A stretch of 64,000 bases of DNA, from assembly GCF_003946175.1 (NCBI RefSeq), contig NZ_RHOK01000010.1, positions 38,631-102,630 of the forward strand, in the 5' to 3' direction. Of the stretch, positions 46,497 to 55,581 are shown piece by piece. This stretch comes from Lacticaseibacillus suibinensis. Lineage in GTDB: Bacteria; Bacillota; Bacilli; Lactobacillales; Lactobacillaceae. The position numbers and the translations under genes are program-made. The notes under the pieces were generated by a model. That model had not been told where the DNA came from. It worked only from the letters and a program-made list of their open reading frames with translations, and ran no database searches. Every line of letters starts with the position of its first letter. Position 1 is the first letter of the stretch.

Positions 46497-47816
46497 TTAT
46501 TGTTGATCAGCGAGTTGTTCTTCGGCTTGCTTCTCAGCCACTTTGTCATTGATCTTGACGAATGGCGCGTAAATCAGCACCCCAGCGACCAAGATCAGCA
46601 GCTGAATGACCACGGCGCGCCAGTCGCCCGCCGTTGCCAGAAAGGCACTGATGCCAACCGGCGTGGTCCAAGGTACCAAGGTCACACATGGGTTCATCCA
46701 GCCGGCCACCGTTGCGGCCCAGCTAACAAAGACACCCAGTGCTGGCACGAAGATGAACGGGAAGATCAGGCTGATGTTGTAAACAATTGGGTAACCAAAG
46801 ATGACTGGTTCGTTGATGTTAAAGATCCCAGGCGCAACGGACAAGCTCGCCACATTGCGGGAAACCTTGTTGCGGCTGAACAGGAAGGTCGCAATCAAGA
46901 GGCACAGCGTTGAACCGGAACCACCAATCAGGCCAAAGGAAGCAACCTGCGAAACGTTGATGATGTTAGGAATTGCTTTGCCGGCACTGTATGCGGCAAT
47001 GTTCTGGGTAATGTTGATAATCAACAATGGTTCCAAGATGGAACTGTAAATAACTGAGTGGTGAATCCCAAACAGCCACAGCAAGTTGCCCAGAGAATAG
47101 AGCAGCAGCACGCCCCAGATTGAGGTCCCAACATGGCGCAGTGGTTCTTGAATGAAAGTGGTGATCAGGTTAATCAGGTTCATCCCGGCCAAGTTATTCA
47201 GCAAGGCAGAAACAATCGCCAAGCCCGACAGCACCAAAATGACCGGAATAAGGACATTAAATGAGTTCGAAACCGCCGGCGGAATGTTGTCGCCTAAGTT
47301 GATTTGCAGGCGCTTCATGTGAGACACCCGGATAAAGATTTCGGTTGCGACCAAGCCCATGATGATTCCGGCAAACATCGCGCCGGTGCCCAGGTTGGTG
47401 TATGGCAGCACAGCGGAAATCGAAACTGCCTTTTTCGCCCCATCAGGAATGAGGGAGACCGTGTTTGGCATCATCAAAATCAAAGCCGCAATTGAAACCA
47501 TCGCCGCGGCGATGGGGTTTTCAAAGCGCCGGTTCTTGGCCAAGCAGTATCCAATCATGGCCGCAATCATGACGCCGGAAAAGTTCAGCGTCGCATTGCT
47601 CAACAGCGTGCCCCAGTACTGGACTGACGTTAAGGTACTACCCTTAAAAATCCAGGTGAACACGGTGTTGTTCAACAAGGTCGCCAAGCCAGCCAAAATA
47701 TACAGCGGCATGACGGTCGCAAACGCATCCCGCAATGAGCGCAGATGAATTTGATTGCCGAGCTTGGCCGCGAAAATCGCGAACCGATCGCCCAGTTTAG
47801 AGTTCTCCAAAGACAT
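46497..47816 (-). CDS. PTS system EIIC, lactose/cellobiose family
   Basis: 439 residues, about ten helices, with NINEPVIFGYPIVYN (~328-342) and WLFGIHHSVI typical of CelB/LacE-type EIIC. It has no fused EIIB or EIIA, and none is in the window, so these must be supplied elsewhere. Substrate probably a beta-glucoside or other disaccharide. GGGAG upstream of the ATG. Strong promoter with operator-like palindromes and a GntR gene upstream. Confidence 0.88.
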   Translation of the reverse strand: MSLENSKLGDRFAIFAAKLGNQIHLRSLRDAFATVMPLYILAGLATLLNNTVFTWIFKGSTLTSVQYWGTLLSNATLNFSGVMIAAMIGYCLAKNRRFENPIAAAMVSIAALILMMPNTVSLIPDGAKKAVSISAVLPYTNLGTGAMFAGIIMGLVATEIFIRVSHMKRLQINLGDNIPPAVSNSFNVLIPVILVLSGLAIVSALLNNLAGMNLINLITTFIQEPLRHVGTSIWGVLLLYSLGNLLWLFGIHHSVIYSSILEPLLIINITQNIAAYSAGKAIPNIINVSQVASFGLIGGSGSTLCLLIATFLFSRNKVSRNVASLSVAPGIFNINEPVIFGYPIVYNISLIFPFIFVPALGVFVSWAATVAGWMNPCVTLVPWTTPVGISAFLATAGDWRAVVIQLLILVAGVLIYAPFVKINDKVAEKQAEEQLADQQ

Positions 47817-47906
47817 AATGCCATCTCCCTTTTATAAGTGCATCGCGCAGTTAGTCAGCGCCAACTACCACGAAAGAATGAAGCGATTTCATCAACCGCC
47901 AAAGTC

Positions 47907-47934
47907 AGTATATATCAGAATATTTCCATGTCAA
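47907..47934 (-). promoter_or_regulatory. Promoter of the EIIC/SGNH unit
   Basis: -35 TTGACA (47934-47929), 16-base spacer, -10 TATACT (47912-47907), 90 bases before the EIIC start. Confidence 0.78.
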
Positions 47935-47950
47935 TACTTTTATATTTTTC

Positions 47951-47962
47951 ATGTATATACTT
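47951..47962. promoter_or_regulatory. Putative GntR/UTRA-type operator
   Basis: ATGTATATACTT, near-palindrome centred on GTATATAC, just upstream of the -35. A related CAGTATATATCAG sits over the -10 box (47906-47918). HutC/TreR-like regulators bind such AT-rich palindromes; binding by the neighbouring GntR is inferred. Confidence 0.5.
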
Positions 47963-47967
47963 ACGCA

Positions 47968-47995
47968 CAAAAAAAGCACCTGTGAGCAGGTGCTT
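47968..47995 (-). terminator. Terminator of the GntR-family gene
   Basis: Perfect 9-bp stem AAGCACCTG / CAGGTGCTT, then a T-run on the minus strand, 5 bases past the stop. Confidence 0.92.
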
Positions 47996-47999
47996 AGCG

Positions 48000-48728
48000 C
48001 TAACGTTTCACATCGATAAAGGTGTAAGTATGATGGGCGCTATAAGGATGTTGATCAATCGACATTTCAAAGGGTTGCCCGTCGTCCAAATACACCGTCT
48101 GCTTCACTTGCAAAATCGGCTCATCCGACTTGGAATGCAAGTATTGCTCATTGTATTGATCCGGCTTTTCCGCCGAGATCGAGCGATTAGCCCCGCCAAT
48201 CGTCAGGCCGCAGGTTTCGTGGAGATAGCGGTAAAACGAACCTTTGAACACTTCCGGCTTCAATTGCGGAAAAATAGCGGCGTTTAGAAAGGTGTGTTCA
48301 AGCCCATACGGCTGGCCATCAACTAGCCGCAACCGGCGAATTTCATAGACGGGCTGGTTTTCCTCGATCTCAAGCGCCTCCTGGACTTCCGCGGTGGGAA
48401 AGCCAATATCGAACAAAATCACCTTGCTTTCCACCGGCACCCCTAAGTCATTGCTCAGGCCGCCATAGGAACTCAGTGGCAGTGAGTTGCGCTGGCGCAC
48501 GACTTTGGGCCGTACAAAGGTGCCCACGCCGCGTTTTGGCAGGACATAGCCATCAACGGTTAAAATATCCAACGCTTTTTTAACGGTCATGCGGCTAACG
48601 CCAAGCTCTGCCGCCAGTTCCTCCTGCTTTGGAATCACACTGCCAGTTGGATAAACGCCATCGGTAATTCTTTTTTTGATGACGTTCACAATGTGCATGT
48701 ACTTTGGCTCCACCTTGCCATCCCCCAT
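48000..48728 (-). CDS. GntR family (HutC subfamily) transcriptional regulator
   Basis: 242 residues: winged helix (~10-75, GSVIPKQEELAAELGVSRMT) and UTRA ligand-binding domain (~95-238). Likely represses or activates the downstream EIIC/SGNH genes, whose promoter has AT-rich palindromes. Start uncertain: the ATG at 48728 has no clear ribosome site; a GTG at 48713 has GGGGG 8 bases upstream and would give 237 residues. Confidence 0.87.
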   Translation of the reverse strand: MGDGKVEPKYMHIVNVIKKRITDGVYPTGSVIPKQEELAAELGVSRMTVKKALDILTVDGYVLPKRGVGTFVRPKVVRQRNSLPLSSYGGLSNDLGVPVESKVILFDIGFPTAEVQEALEIEENQPVYEIRRLRLVDGQPYGLEHTFLNAAIFPQLKPEVFKGSFYRYLHETCGLTIGGANRSISAEKPDQYNEQYLHSKSDEPILQVKQTVYLDDGQPFEMSIDQHPYSAHHTYTFIDVKR

Positions 48729-48835
48729 AGTCTTCGTTTGTAATAAGTCTATACTTGAAACTATAGGCTATCCTTGGAAGCGCTGCAAGTCTTGGGGCTA
48801 CGCCAGCGCAATTTTGCGACCCCGGTCGCGCAGGT

Positions 48836-48872
48836 AAAAAAAGCCCTTCACCGCAACGTGCGGCAAAGGGCC
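48836..48872 (-). terminator. Terminator after the DUF308 gene
   Basis: GCCCTTT-G-CCGC paired with GCGG-TG-AAGGGC, then TTTTTTT on the minus strand. Confidence 0.85.
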
Positions 48873-48902
48873 TGTTTGATTTTCGTTTTAGTCGCGAGCG
48901 GA

Positions 48903-49442
48903 TTAGATCTGGCGGCGGGCAAACGCCAGCAGAATCGCATTGAGTCCCAGCAGGAAGAAGGCCGTCGCCAGCAAAATCACCATGCCCACTGCGGCCACCA
49001 CTGGCTGCATCAACAGTAGCACGCTGACGACCAGCGCAAAGATGTCTAGCACCAAGTTCAAGATGAACCAGCCGGTGCCAGCTGCGCGCATTTGTCCGGC
49101 ATTGGCCAGGTTAGCGATACTATCGATCACGAACCAGATGGCAAACAGGTAAGCTAGCGTCAACGCCCCAGCTTGGAGGTTAAACAGGAAGACCACGCCC
49201 AAGATCAAATCAAGGATCCCAGAAATCAACGTCAACCAAGCCAACTTCCCTGTGAACTCACGCAACTTGGCAAACGCCGCCAAGGTCGCAATCCCCCTGA
49301 TAATGGCCACCAACGCGAACAGGAAAGTCAACGTGGTTAAAGTCGCCCCAGGGTGATGCAGCACCACTACCCCAGCCAAAATCAAGGCAATCCCTGTAAT
49401 AAATTCGCCCCAGTCAAATCCAAAATGTGTCCGATTAAACAT
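48903..49442 (-). CDS. HdeD/DUF308 family membrane protein
   Basis: 179 residues forming six short helices in three repeated two-helix units (ITGIALILAGVVVLHHPG, LISGILDLILGVVFL, LVLDIFALVVSVLLLMQP). Related to HdeD, an acid-resistance membrane protein of E. coli; function in lactobacilli is not known. ATG at 49442 with GAGAGG upstream; a frame extension to 49496 is not supported. Monocistronic. Confidence 0.85.
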   Translation of the reverse strand: MFNRTHFGFDWGEFITGIALILAGVVVLHHPGATLTTLTFLFALVAIIRGIATLAAFAKLREFTGKLAWLTLISGILDLILGVVFLFNLQAGALTLAYLFAIWFVIDSIANLANAGQMRAAGTGWFILNLVLDIFALVVSVLLLMQPVVAAVGMVILLATAFFLLGLNAILLAFARRQI

Positions 49443-49582
49443 AAACCGCGCCTCTCTTTCTACCCCTATCATACCGGCTTCATCTACGTGGCACAAGAAA
49501 ATTCAGTTTTGGCCAGCGCTGCCGCGGGTGGCGCCGGCGCTCAAGCAACGCGCATCCCAGTAAACCGGGATTCAGCCCAAAC

Positions 49583-49609
49583 AAAAACCGCCACTCAACA
49601 GTAGCGGTT
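49583..49609 (-). terminator. Terminator of uvrBA
   Basis: AACCGC-TA-CT paired with AG-TG-GCGGTT, then TTTTTG on the minus strand, 8 bases after uvrA. Confidence 0.8.
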
Positions 49610-49616
49610 CACAGCC

Positions 49617-52478
49617 TTATTTAAGCTGGGCAGCCATGCGGGCCTTGTCCCGGGCCAGAATTGGCGCGAGGTATTGGCCGGTGTAGCTGTTCTTCACCTT
49701 GGCAATGTCTTCTGGCGTGCCGGTGGCGATCACTTGACCGCCGCCATCGCCGCCTTCTGGGCCCAAATCAATCAGCCAATCGGCGGTTTTGATCACATCC
49801 AGGTTATGTTCGATCACCAACACGGTGTTACCTTCATCGACCAACCGTTGGAGAACCTCCAGCAACCGGCGAATATCGTCGGTATGCAGGCCGGTGGTTG
49901 GTTCGTCGAGAATGTAGAAGTTGCGGCCGGTAGAAAGCTTTTGCAGTTCAGAAGCGAGCTTCATGCGCTGGGCTTCCCCACCCGATAAGGTGGTGGCGCT
50001 TTGACCCATTTGGACGTAGCCGAGGCCCACATCAACAATGGTTTGCAGTTTGCGCGCGATTTTAGGAATCGGGGCAAAGAACTTCACCGCTTCGTCCACT
50101 GTCATTTCCAGCACATCAGCAATGTTCTTACCTTTGTAAGTCACTTCGAGGGTTTCGGAGTTGTACCGCTTGCCATGGCAGACTTCGCAAGGCACATAGA
50201 CATCCGGCAGGAAGTTCATTTCGATCTTAATAATCCCGTCGCCTTTGCAGTTCTCACAGCGGCCGCCTTTGACATTGAAGGAAAACCGGCCTTGGGTGTA
50301 GCCCCGCAATTTGGCTTCACCAGTTTGGGCAAACAAGGCCCGAATATCGTTGAACACCCCCGTGTAGGTGGCGGGGTTACTGCGCGGCGTGCGGCCAATT
50401 GGACTTTGATCAATGTCCACCAGCTTTTCGATGTTCTTCCAGCCCAGCAGTTTGCTGTAAGCCCCAGGCTTAGCCGAGTTGCGGTACAACTTCTGGGCCA
50501 AGGCGCGCTTCAAAATCGAGTTGACCAAAGTGGACTTACCGGAGCCGGAAACCCCAGTCACGCCGATGAATTTACCCAGTGGGAAGTCGACGTCAATGTG
50601 TTTCAAGTTGTGGTCAGCCGCGCCTTCCAGCCGCAAAATCTTGCCGCTGCCGGCGCGCCGCTGGGTCGGTACCGGAATAAACTTCTTGCCGGCGAGGTAT
50701 TGGCCCGTCAGGGATTTGCTAGAACGCATCACCTGCTTAGGGGTGCCGGCGGCCATAATGTGGCCGCCTTTATCCCCAGCGCCAGGGCCAACGTCAATCA
50801 GATAATCCGCCGCCAGCATGGTGTCCTCATCATGTTCAACGACAATCAACGTGTTGCCCAAATCACGCATTTTCTTCAGCGAGGCAATTAAGCGGTCGTT
50901 ATCGCGTTGATGCAGGCCAATGGACGGTTCATCCAAAATGTACAGCACGCCTGATAAGTTGGAGCCGATTTGAGTGGCCAGGCGAATTCGCTGGGCTTCC
51001 CCACCGGACAGCGTGCCAGCCGCCCGACTCAGGGTCAAGTAATCGAGGCCGACGTTTTCCAGGAAGGTCAGGCGATCGTTGACTTCCTTCAGAATCGGCT
51101 TGGCAATCACGACTTCGTTTGCGGACAGCTGAATCTGACTGAAAAACGGCAGGGCGTTTTTGATGGCTAAGTCAGAGGCTTCCGCAATGTCTTTACCGGC
51201 GACTTTGACTGCCAGGGCTTGGCGGTTAAGGCGCTTACCGTGGCACACTGGACAAACCAGTGCGGTCATGTACTGGCGCATCTGATCAGAGCCAAACGGG
51301 GTGTTATTGGAGCGGTAGCGACGCTCGATGTTCGGGAGCACGCCTTCGAATGGGGCCATCACATCGCGCACACCGCCGAAATCGGAATCAGCATGAAAAT
51401 GGAACTTCTTGCCTTGACTGCCGTTCAGCACCAAATCACGCTGGCGGTCGGTCAATTTATTGAATGGCTTGTCAATCGGCACCTTGAACGCCGTGCAGGC
51501 TTGTTCCAGCATGGTCGGATAGTAAGTGGAACTAGCGGTGTACCAAGGCGCAATCGCCCCTTCGGCAATGGTTTTGTCAGGATCTGGCACCACCAAATCC
51601 ACATCCACCGTCAACTTTTCGCCTAACCCATCACATTCTGGGCAGGCCCCAAATGGCGCGTTAAAGGAAAACAGCCGCGGTTCCAACACCCCAATCGTGA
51701 AGCCGCACAGCGGGCAGGCAAAATGTTCCGAGAACACGAGCGGCTCGCCGCCAATCACATCAACGGTGGCATAACCTTCAGACAGGCGCAGCGCGGCTTC
51801 AAAAGAATCGAACAAGCGCGAGCGATTGTCGGCATCCCCGGCCTTCACGACAATGCGATCAATGACAATGTCGATGTCGTGGTTTTTGTTTTTGTCCAAT
51901 TCAACGTCGGCGCTGGCGTCCATGATCTCGCCATCCACCCGCATGCGCACATAGCCTTCACGGACAATCTTTTCCAGCACCTTTTTGTGGGCGCCTTTTT
52001 TCCGGCGCACCACTGGCGAGAGAATCTGAATCCGCGTTTTGTCCGGGAGTTGCTGGACCCGGTTGACCATTTGCTCGACGCTTTGGCTGGTGATCGGCGT
52101 CCCGTCATTCGGGCAAATTGGCTTGCCAATCCGCGCCCACAGCAAGCGCAGATAGTCATTGATTTCAGTGACCGTGCCCACTGTGGACCGCGGATTTTTC
52201 GAGGTGGTTTTCTGATCGATGGAAATCGCTGGGCTCAAGCCGTCGATTGAATCAACATCAGGTTTGTCCATTTGGCCAAGGAACTGGCGCGCATACGCCG
52301 ATAAGCTTTCGACATAACGGCGCTGGCCTTCCGCATACAGCGTATCAAAGGCCAGGCTAGACTTCCCGGAACCGGACAAGCCGGTCATGACCACCAGTTT
52401 ATTTTTGGGAATGGTCAAATCGACATCTTTTAAGTTGTGCGCGCGAGCGCCGTGAATCACAATTTTATCGTTAGCCAT
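49617..52478 (-). CDS. uvrA: Excinuclease ABC subunit UvrA
   Basis: Damage-recognition ATPase of nucleotide-excision repair, 953 residues. Two ABC modules: Walker A GLSGSGKSSL (~31) and GVSGSGKSTL (~640), signatures LSGGEAQRIRLA and LSGGEAQRMKLA, and zinc-binding cysteines (CPLCGF ~255, CENCKGDG ~735, CEVCHGKRY). Follows uvrB by 6 bases on the same strand. Confidence 0.98.
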   Translation of the reverse strand: MANDKIVIHGARAHNLKDVDLTIPKNKLVVMTGLSGSGKSSLAFDTLYAEGQRRYVESLSAYARQFLGQMDKPDVDSIDGLSPAISIDQKTTSKNPRSTVGTVTEINDYLRLLWARIGKPICPNDGTPITSQSVEQMVNRVQQLPDKTRIQILSPVVRRKKGAHKKVLEKIVREGYVRMRVDGEIMDASADVELDKNKNHDIDIVIDRIVVKAGDADNRSRLFDSFEAALRLSEGYATVDVIGGEPLVFSEHFACPLCGFTIGVLEPRLFSFNAPFGACPECDGLGEKLTVDVDLVVPDPDKTIAEGAIAPWYTASSTYYPTMLEQACTAFKVPIDKPFNKLTDRQRDLVLNGSQGKKFHFHADSDFGGVRDVMAPFEGVLPNIERRYRSNNTPFGSDQMRQYMTALVCPVCHGKRLNRQALAVKVAGKDIAEASDLAIKNALPFFSQIQLSANEVVIAKPILKEVNDRLTFLENVGLDYLTLSRAAGTLSGGEAQRIRLATQIGSNLSGVLYILDEPSIGLHQRDNDRLIASLKKMRDLGNTLIVVEHDEDTMLAADYLIDVGPGAGDKGGHIMAAGTPKQVMRSSKSLTGQYLAGKKFIPVPTQRRAGSGKILRLEGAADHNLKHIDVDFPLGKFIGVTGVSGSGKSTLVNSILKRALAQKLYRNSAKPGAYSKLLGWKNIEKLVDIDQSPIGRTPRSNPATYTGVFNDIRALFAQTGEAKLRGYTQGRFSFNVKGGRCENCKGDGIIKIEMNFLPDVYVPCEVCHGKRYNSETLEVTYKGKNIADVLEMTVDEAVKFFAPIPKIARKLQTIVDVGLGYVQMGQSATTLSGGEAQRMKLASELQKLSTGRNFYILDEPTTGLHTDDIRRLLEVLQRLVDEGNTVLVIEHNLDVIKTADWLIDLGPEGGDGGGQVIATGTPEDIAKVKNSYTGQYLAPILARDKARMAAQLK

Positions 52479-52484
52479 AAATCC

Positions 52485-54497
52485 TCACTTTTCTGCTTCC
52501 AGTTCCAAAATCGTGTCCCGCAACGTGGCCGCCTGCTCGAAATCGAGCTTTTTGGCGGCAGCTTGCATCTGCGTTTGCAAATTGTTGATCAACTGCTGGC
52601 GCTCTTGCTTGGTCAGATCATGCAGATCAACCTCGGCAAAGCTCTTGTTCTTGTCATCATCGCCGTTGCCGCTGGTATCCACCGCCGTGATGGCATCGCG
52701 AATGGGTTTGATGATGGTTTTCGGCGTGATGTGATGTTCCTTGTTGAACGCCATCTGGATGGTCCGCCGCCGCTTGGTTTCATTGATCGCCGCCTCCATC
52801 GAGTCAGTCATCTTATCAGCGTACATGATGACCTTACCATGCGCATTCCGACTGGCGCGACCAATGGTTTGAATGAGCGAGCGTTCCGCCCGCAGGAAGC
52901 CTTCCTTATCGGCATCCAAAATCGCAATCAGGGACACTTCAGGGACATCGATCCCTTCCCGGAGCAGGTTGATGCCGACCAGGACATCATACTTGCCTAG
53001 CCGCAAGTCACGGATGATTTGCGTCCGTTCCAGCGTTTTGATATCTGAATGCAGGTAGGCCACCTTAATGCCTTCTTCTTTCAGATAATCGGTCAAATCT
53101 TCAGCCATTTTTTTGGTCAAAGTCGTGACAAAGACGCGCTCGTTGCGTTCGATGCGTTTGTTAATTTCTGAAGTCAGGTCATCGATTTGGCCCATAATCG
53201 GCCGCACTTCGATTTCCGGATCCAGCAACCCCGTCGGCCGAATAATTTGTTCGGCGATATCCGCTTTTGGCACCCGGTCCAGTTCATAAGGCCCCGGTGT
53301 CGCCGAAACATAGAGGATCTGGTTGACGTGCTGCTCGAATTCGTTGAGCTTCAGTGGCCGGTTGTCCAACGCGCTGGGCAGGCGGAAGCCATAATCAATC
53401 AACGTTTGCTTCCGGGCCCGGTCGCCGTTGTACATCGCCCGCACTTGCGGCATCGTGACATGGCTTTCGTCCACCATGATCATGAAGTCCTTAGGGAAAA
53501 AGTCGAGCAGCGTATATGGCGGCTTGCCTGCCGCCCGCCCTTCCATGTGCCGGGAATAGTTTTCAATGCCGTTGGTGTAGCCCATTTCCCGCAGCATTTC
53601 GATATCGTAATTGGTCCGTTGCTCCAGCCGCTGCGCTTCCAGCAACTTGCCTTGGTCACGCAGCTCTGCCAGCCGCTGCGTTAGTTCAGCGGCAATGCTT
53701 TGAATGCCTCGCTCCAGGGCGTCATCTGAGGTCATAAAGTGGGTCGCCGGGAAAATGGAAACCTGTTCCCGTTCGCCAATCACTTCCCCGGTTAAGGCGT
53801 CGACCTCGGTGATGCGATCAACTTCATCGCCAAAGAACTCCACGCGGATCGCGTGATCATCGCGGCTGGCTGGGAAAATTTCCACCACATCGCCGCGCAC
53901 CCGAAAACGCCCGCGCTGAAAATCAATGTCATTGCGGTCAAATTGGATGTCCACCAGCTGCCGCAGCAAGGTGTTGCGGTCAATCTCCATGCCTTTGCGG
54001 ATGGACAGCACATGGTCGCGGTACTCGGTTGGTGAGCCTAAGCCAAAGATTGAGGACACCGACGCCACCACAATCACATCATTGCGCTCCAGCAAGGCAC
54101 TGGTGGCACTATGCCGGAGCTTATCAATTTCATCATTGATGGCGGAGTCTTTTTCAATATAGGTATCCGAACTTGGCACATAAGCTTCTGGTTGGTAGTA
54201 ATCATAATAGGACACGAAATACTCCACCGCGTTGTGCGGGAAGAACTCTTTGAACTCCCCGTACAACTGGCCAGCCAGCGTCTTGTTATGCGACAAAATT
54301 AGCGTCGGCTTATTCAGGTTGGCAATCACATTGCTCATCGTGAACGTCTTCCCGGTCCCAGTCGCGCCTAGCAGCACTTGTTCCTTTTCTCCAGCCAAAA
54401 AGCCCTGGGTCAACTTTTCAATGGCCTCAGGCTGATCCCCCGCCGGCTTATAAGGGGAGACTAAATCAAATTTTTTATCGGCAATGCGTTCAATCAT
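52485..54497 (-). CDS. uvrB: Excinuclease ABC subunit UvrB
   Basis: Helicase-like subunit that verifies damage with UvrA and recruits UvrC; 670 residues. Walker [11 protein letters not shown] (~44), beta-hairpin [12 protein letters not shown] (~96), DESH box (~340), and the C-terminal UVR domain that binds UvrC. First of the uvrBA unit; a LexA box overlaps its promoter, so it is part of the SOS response. Confidence 0.98.
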   Translation of the reverse strand: MIERIADKKFDLVSPYKPAGDQPEAIEKLTQGFLAGEKEQVLLGATGTGKTFTMSNVIANLNKPTLILSHNKTLAGQLYGEFKEFFPHNAVEYFVSYYDYYQPEAYVPSSDTYIEKDSAINDEIDKLRHSATSALLERNDVIVVASVSSIFGLGSPTEYRDHVLSIRKGMEIDRNTLLRQLVDIQFDRNDIDFQRGRFRVRGDVVEIFPASRDDHAIRVEFFGDEVDRITEVDALTGEVIGEREQVSIFPATHFMTSDDALERGIQSIAAELTQRLAELRDQGKLLEAQRLEQRTNYDIEMLREMGYTNGIENYSRHMEGRAAGKPPYTLLDFFPKDFMIMVDESHVTMPQVRAMYNGDRARKQTLIDYGFRLPSALDNRPLKLNEFEQHVNQILYVSATPGPYELDRVPKADIAEQIIRPTGLLDPEIEVRPIMGQIDDLTSEINKRIERNERVFVTTLTKKMAEDLTDYLKEEGIKVAYLHSDIKTLERTQIIRDLRLGKYDVLVGINLLREGIDVPEVSLIAILDADKEGFLRAERSLIQTIGRASRNAHGKVIMYADKMTDSMEAAINETKRRRTIQMAFNKEHHITPKTIIKPIRDAITAVDTSGNGDDDKNKSFAEVDLHDLTKQERQQLINNLQTQMQAAAKKLDFEQAATLRDTILELEAEK

Positions 54498-54564
54498 GGC
54501 CGCAACCTCCTCACCTCAACGCGCAAAAAGCCGGAACCGAAATTCCGACTTTTTCATTGGACTA

Positions 54565-54594
54565 ATTATAACATAGCGAACACACATTCGCCAA
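54565..54594 (-). promoter_or_regulatory. uvrBA promoter
   Basis: -35 TTGGCG (54594-54589), 18-base spacer, -10 TATAAT (54570-54565). The spacer carries the LexA box. Confidence 0.7.
54577..54590. promoter_or_regulatory. LexA (SOS) box at uvrBA
   Basis: CGAAC-ACAC-ATTCG, one substitution from the Gram-positive consensus CGAAC-N4-GTTCG, placed inside the promoter spacer where LexA represses. Confidence 0.82.
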
Positions 54595-54603
54595 TGGAGA
54601 AAA

Positions 54604-54852
54604 CAGGCTGCGGAGCGTTGCCCTGCGGAGCGCAACTACACGCTGCGGAGGGTGGCCGCTCTTAGCCGGATGGGTAGCCTTTCTAACGCATGTCAGTCTG
54701 TACGCGCCATGCGCTACAGACTGATCAAGCTAAAGGCATTGCCGGTGTATTTTGCCGGCGAGGCCTTTAGCGTAGCTAGCCACTCCGGCGTTGGCCACCC
54801 GGAGCGCAACTACAAACCTGCAAGGTGCAGCGGCGCTCTTAGCTCGCAACTC
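54604..54852. repeat. Family-1 structured element (249 bp) between the HD gene and uvrB
   Basis: Begins CAGGCTGCGGAG and contains GCGCAACTACA twice (54630-54640, 54803-54813). Outer stem GGGTGGCC (54650-54657) pairs with GGCCACCC. The block CTCTTAGCCGGATGGGTAGCC pairs with GCTAGCCACTCCGG. Inside are two hairpins: TCAGTCTGTA with TACAGACTGA (54693-54724) and GCTAAAGGC...GCCGG with CCGGC...GCCTTTAGC (54729-54771). It ends exactly at the stop codon of the HD gene. Confidence 0.78.
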
Positions 54853-55488
54853 CTACTGTTTCGCCATCACTGACCGGGTTAACTTGGCCAGCATATCCCG
54901 GTCGGCAAATTCTTCATTGAGCATATCCGGGAGAATCTGATCTAGGAAATACTGCACTGATGGCCGGTCTTCGAACGACATGATGACGCTCAAGCTTTCC
55001 GTGTAGATGTTAACAAAGACCCGCTCTGGGTTACCCTTTTCAATTTCGCCAAAGGATTCATAAAGCAAGTCCACCTTGTCAGCGATGCTCAAAATTTGGC
55101 CTTCCAAGGTATCGTCTTTACCTTCCGAAAGCCGCCGGCGATAGACATCCTGATAATCGGCCGGAATTTCGTTTTCGATGAAGTTCTCGGTCATGGTGTC
55201 CTCGACATCGGCCAGCATTTTACGCAGCGTCGGCGTGGCGTACTTAACTGGGGTCTTGATATCACCGATGAAACGCTCGGTGTAATCATGGTTTAAGGCC
55301 TTTTCGTAAAGCATCTGCCAGTTGATCTCGTTGCCAGCGTGCTCTTCGATGTCGCCCAGCAGTTGCGCGATTTCCGCGACCTTAAAGCTGTGCGCGGCCA
55401 CGCTATGCTCAGCATACTTGAAAAAGCCTGGTGCCCGCCGCAAGGTTTCCAAATTGTTCAGGCCTTGAATAAATTGGTGCATTCCCAT
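54853..55488 (-). CDS. HD-domain phosphohydrolase, YfbR-like
   Basis: 211 residues. Metal-binding histidines and aspartate in VAAHSFKVAEIAQLL (~30) and NHDYTERFIGDIKTPVKY (~65-82); the GDIKTPVKY part matches YfbR-type 5'-deoxynucleotidases (GDLPTPVKY). A role in deoxynucleotide balance is likely but unproven. ATG at 55488 with GGAGG upstream; frame continues to 55581 without support. 93 bases after pgcA with a terminator between. Confidence 0.82.
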   Translation of the reverse strand: MGMHQFIQGLNNLETLRRAPGFFKYAEHSVAAHSFKVAEIAQLLGDIEEHAGNEINWQMLYEKALNHDYTERFIGDIKTPVKYATPTLRKMLADVEDTMTENFIENEIPADYQDVYRRRLSEGKDDTLEGQILSIADKVDLLYESFGEIEKGNPERVFVNIYTESLSVIMSFEDRPSVQYFLDQILPDMLNEEFADRDMLAKLTRSVMAKQ

Positions 55489-55531
55489 GATTGAACCCTC
55501 CTGTAAAGTTTCTAAAAGCTTACCACCGCGC

Positions 55532-55566
55532 AAAAAATCCGGCAAGCCACTTTGCGACTCGCCGGA
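55532..55566 (-). terminator. Terminator after pgcA
   Basis: TCCGGC-G-AG paired with CT-T-GCCGGA, then TTTTTT on the minus strand. Confidence 0.85.
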
Positions 55567-55581
55567 CAGCTGAACGTTCAA

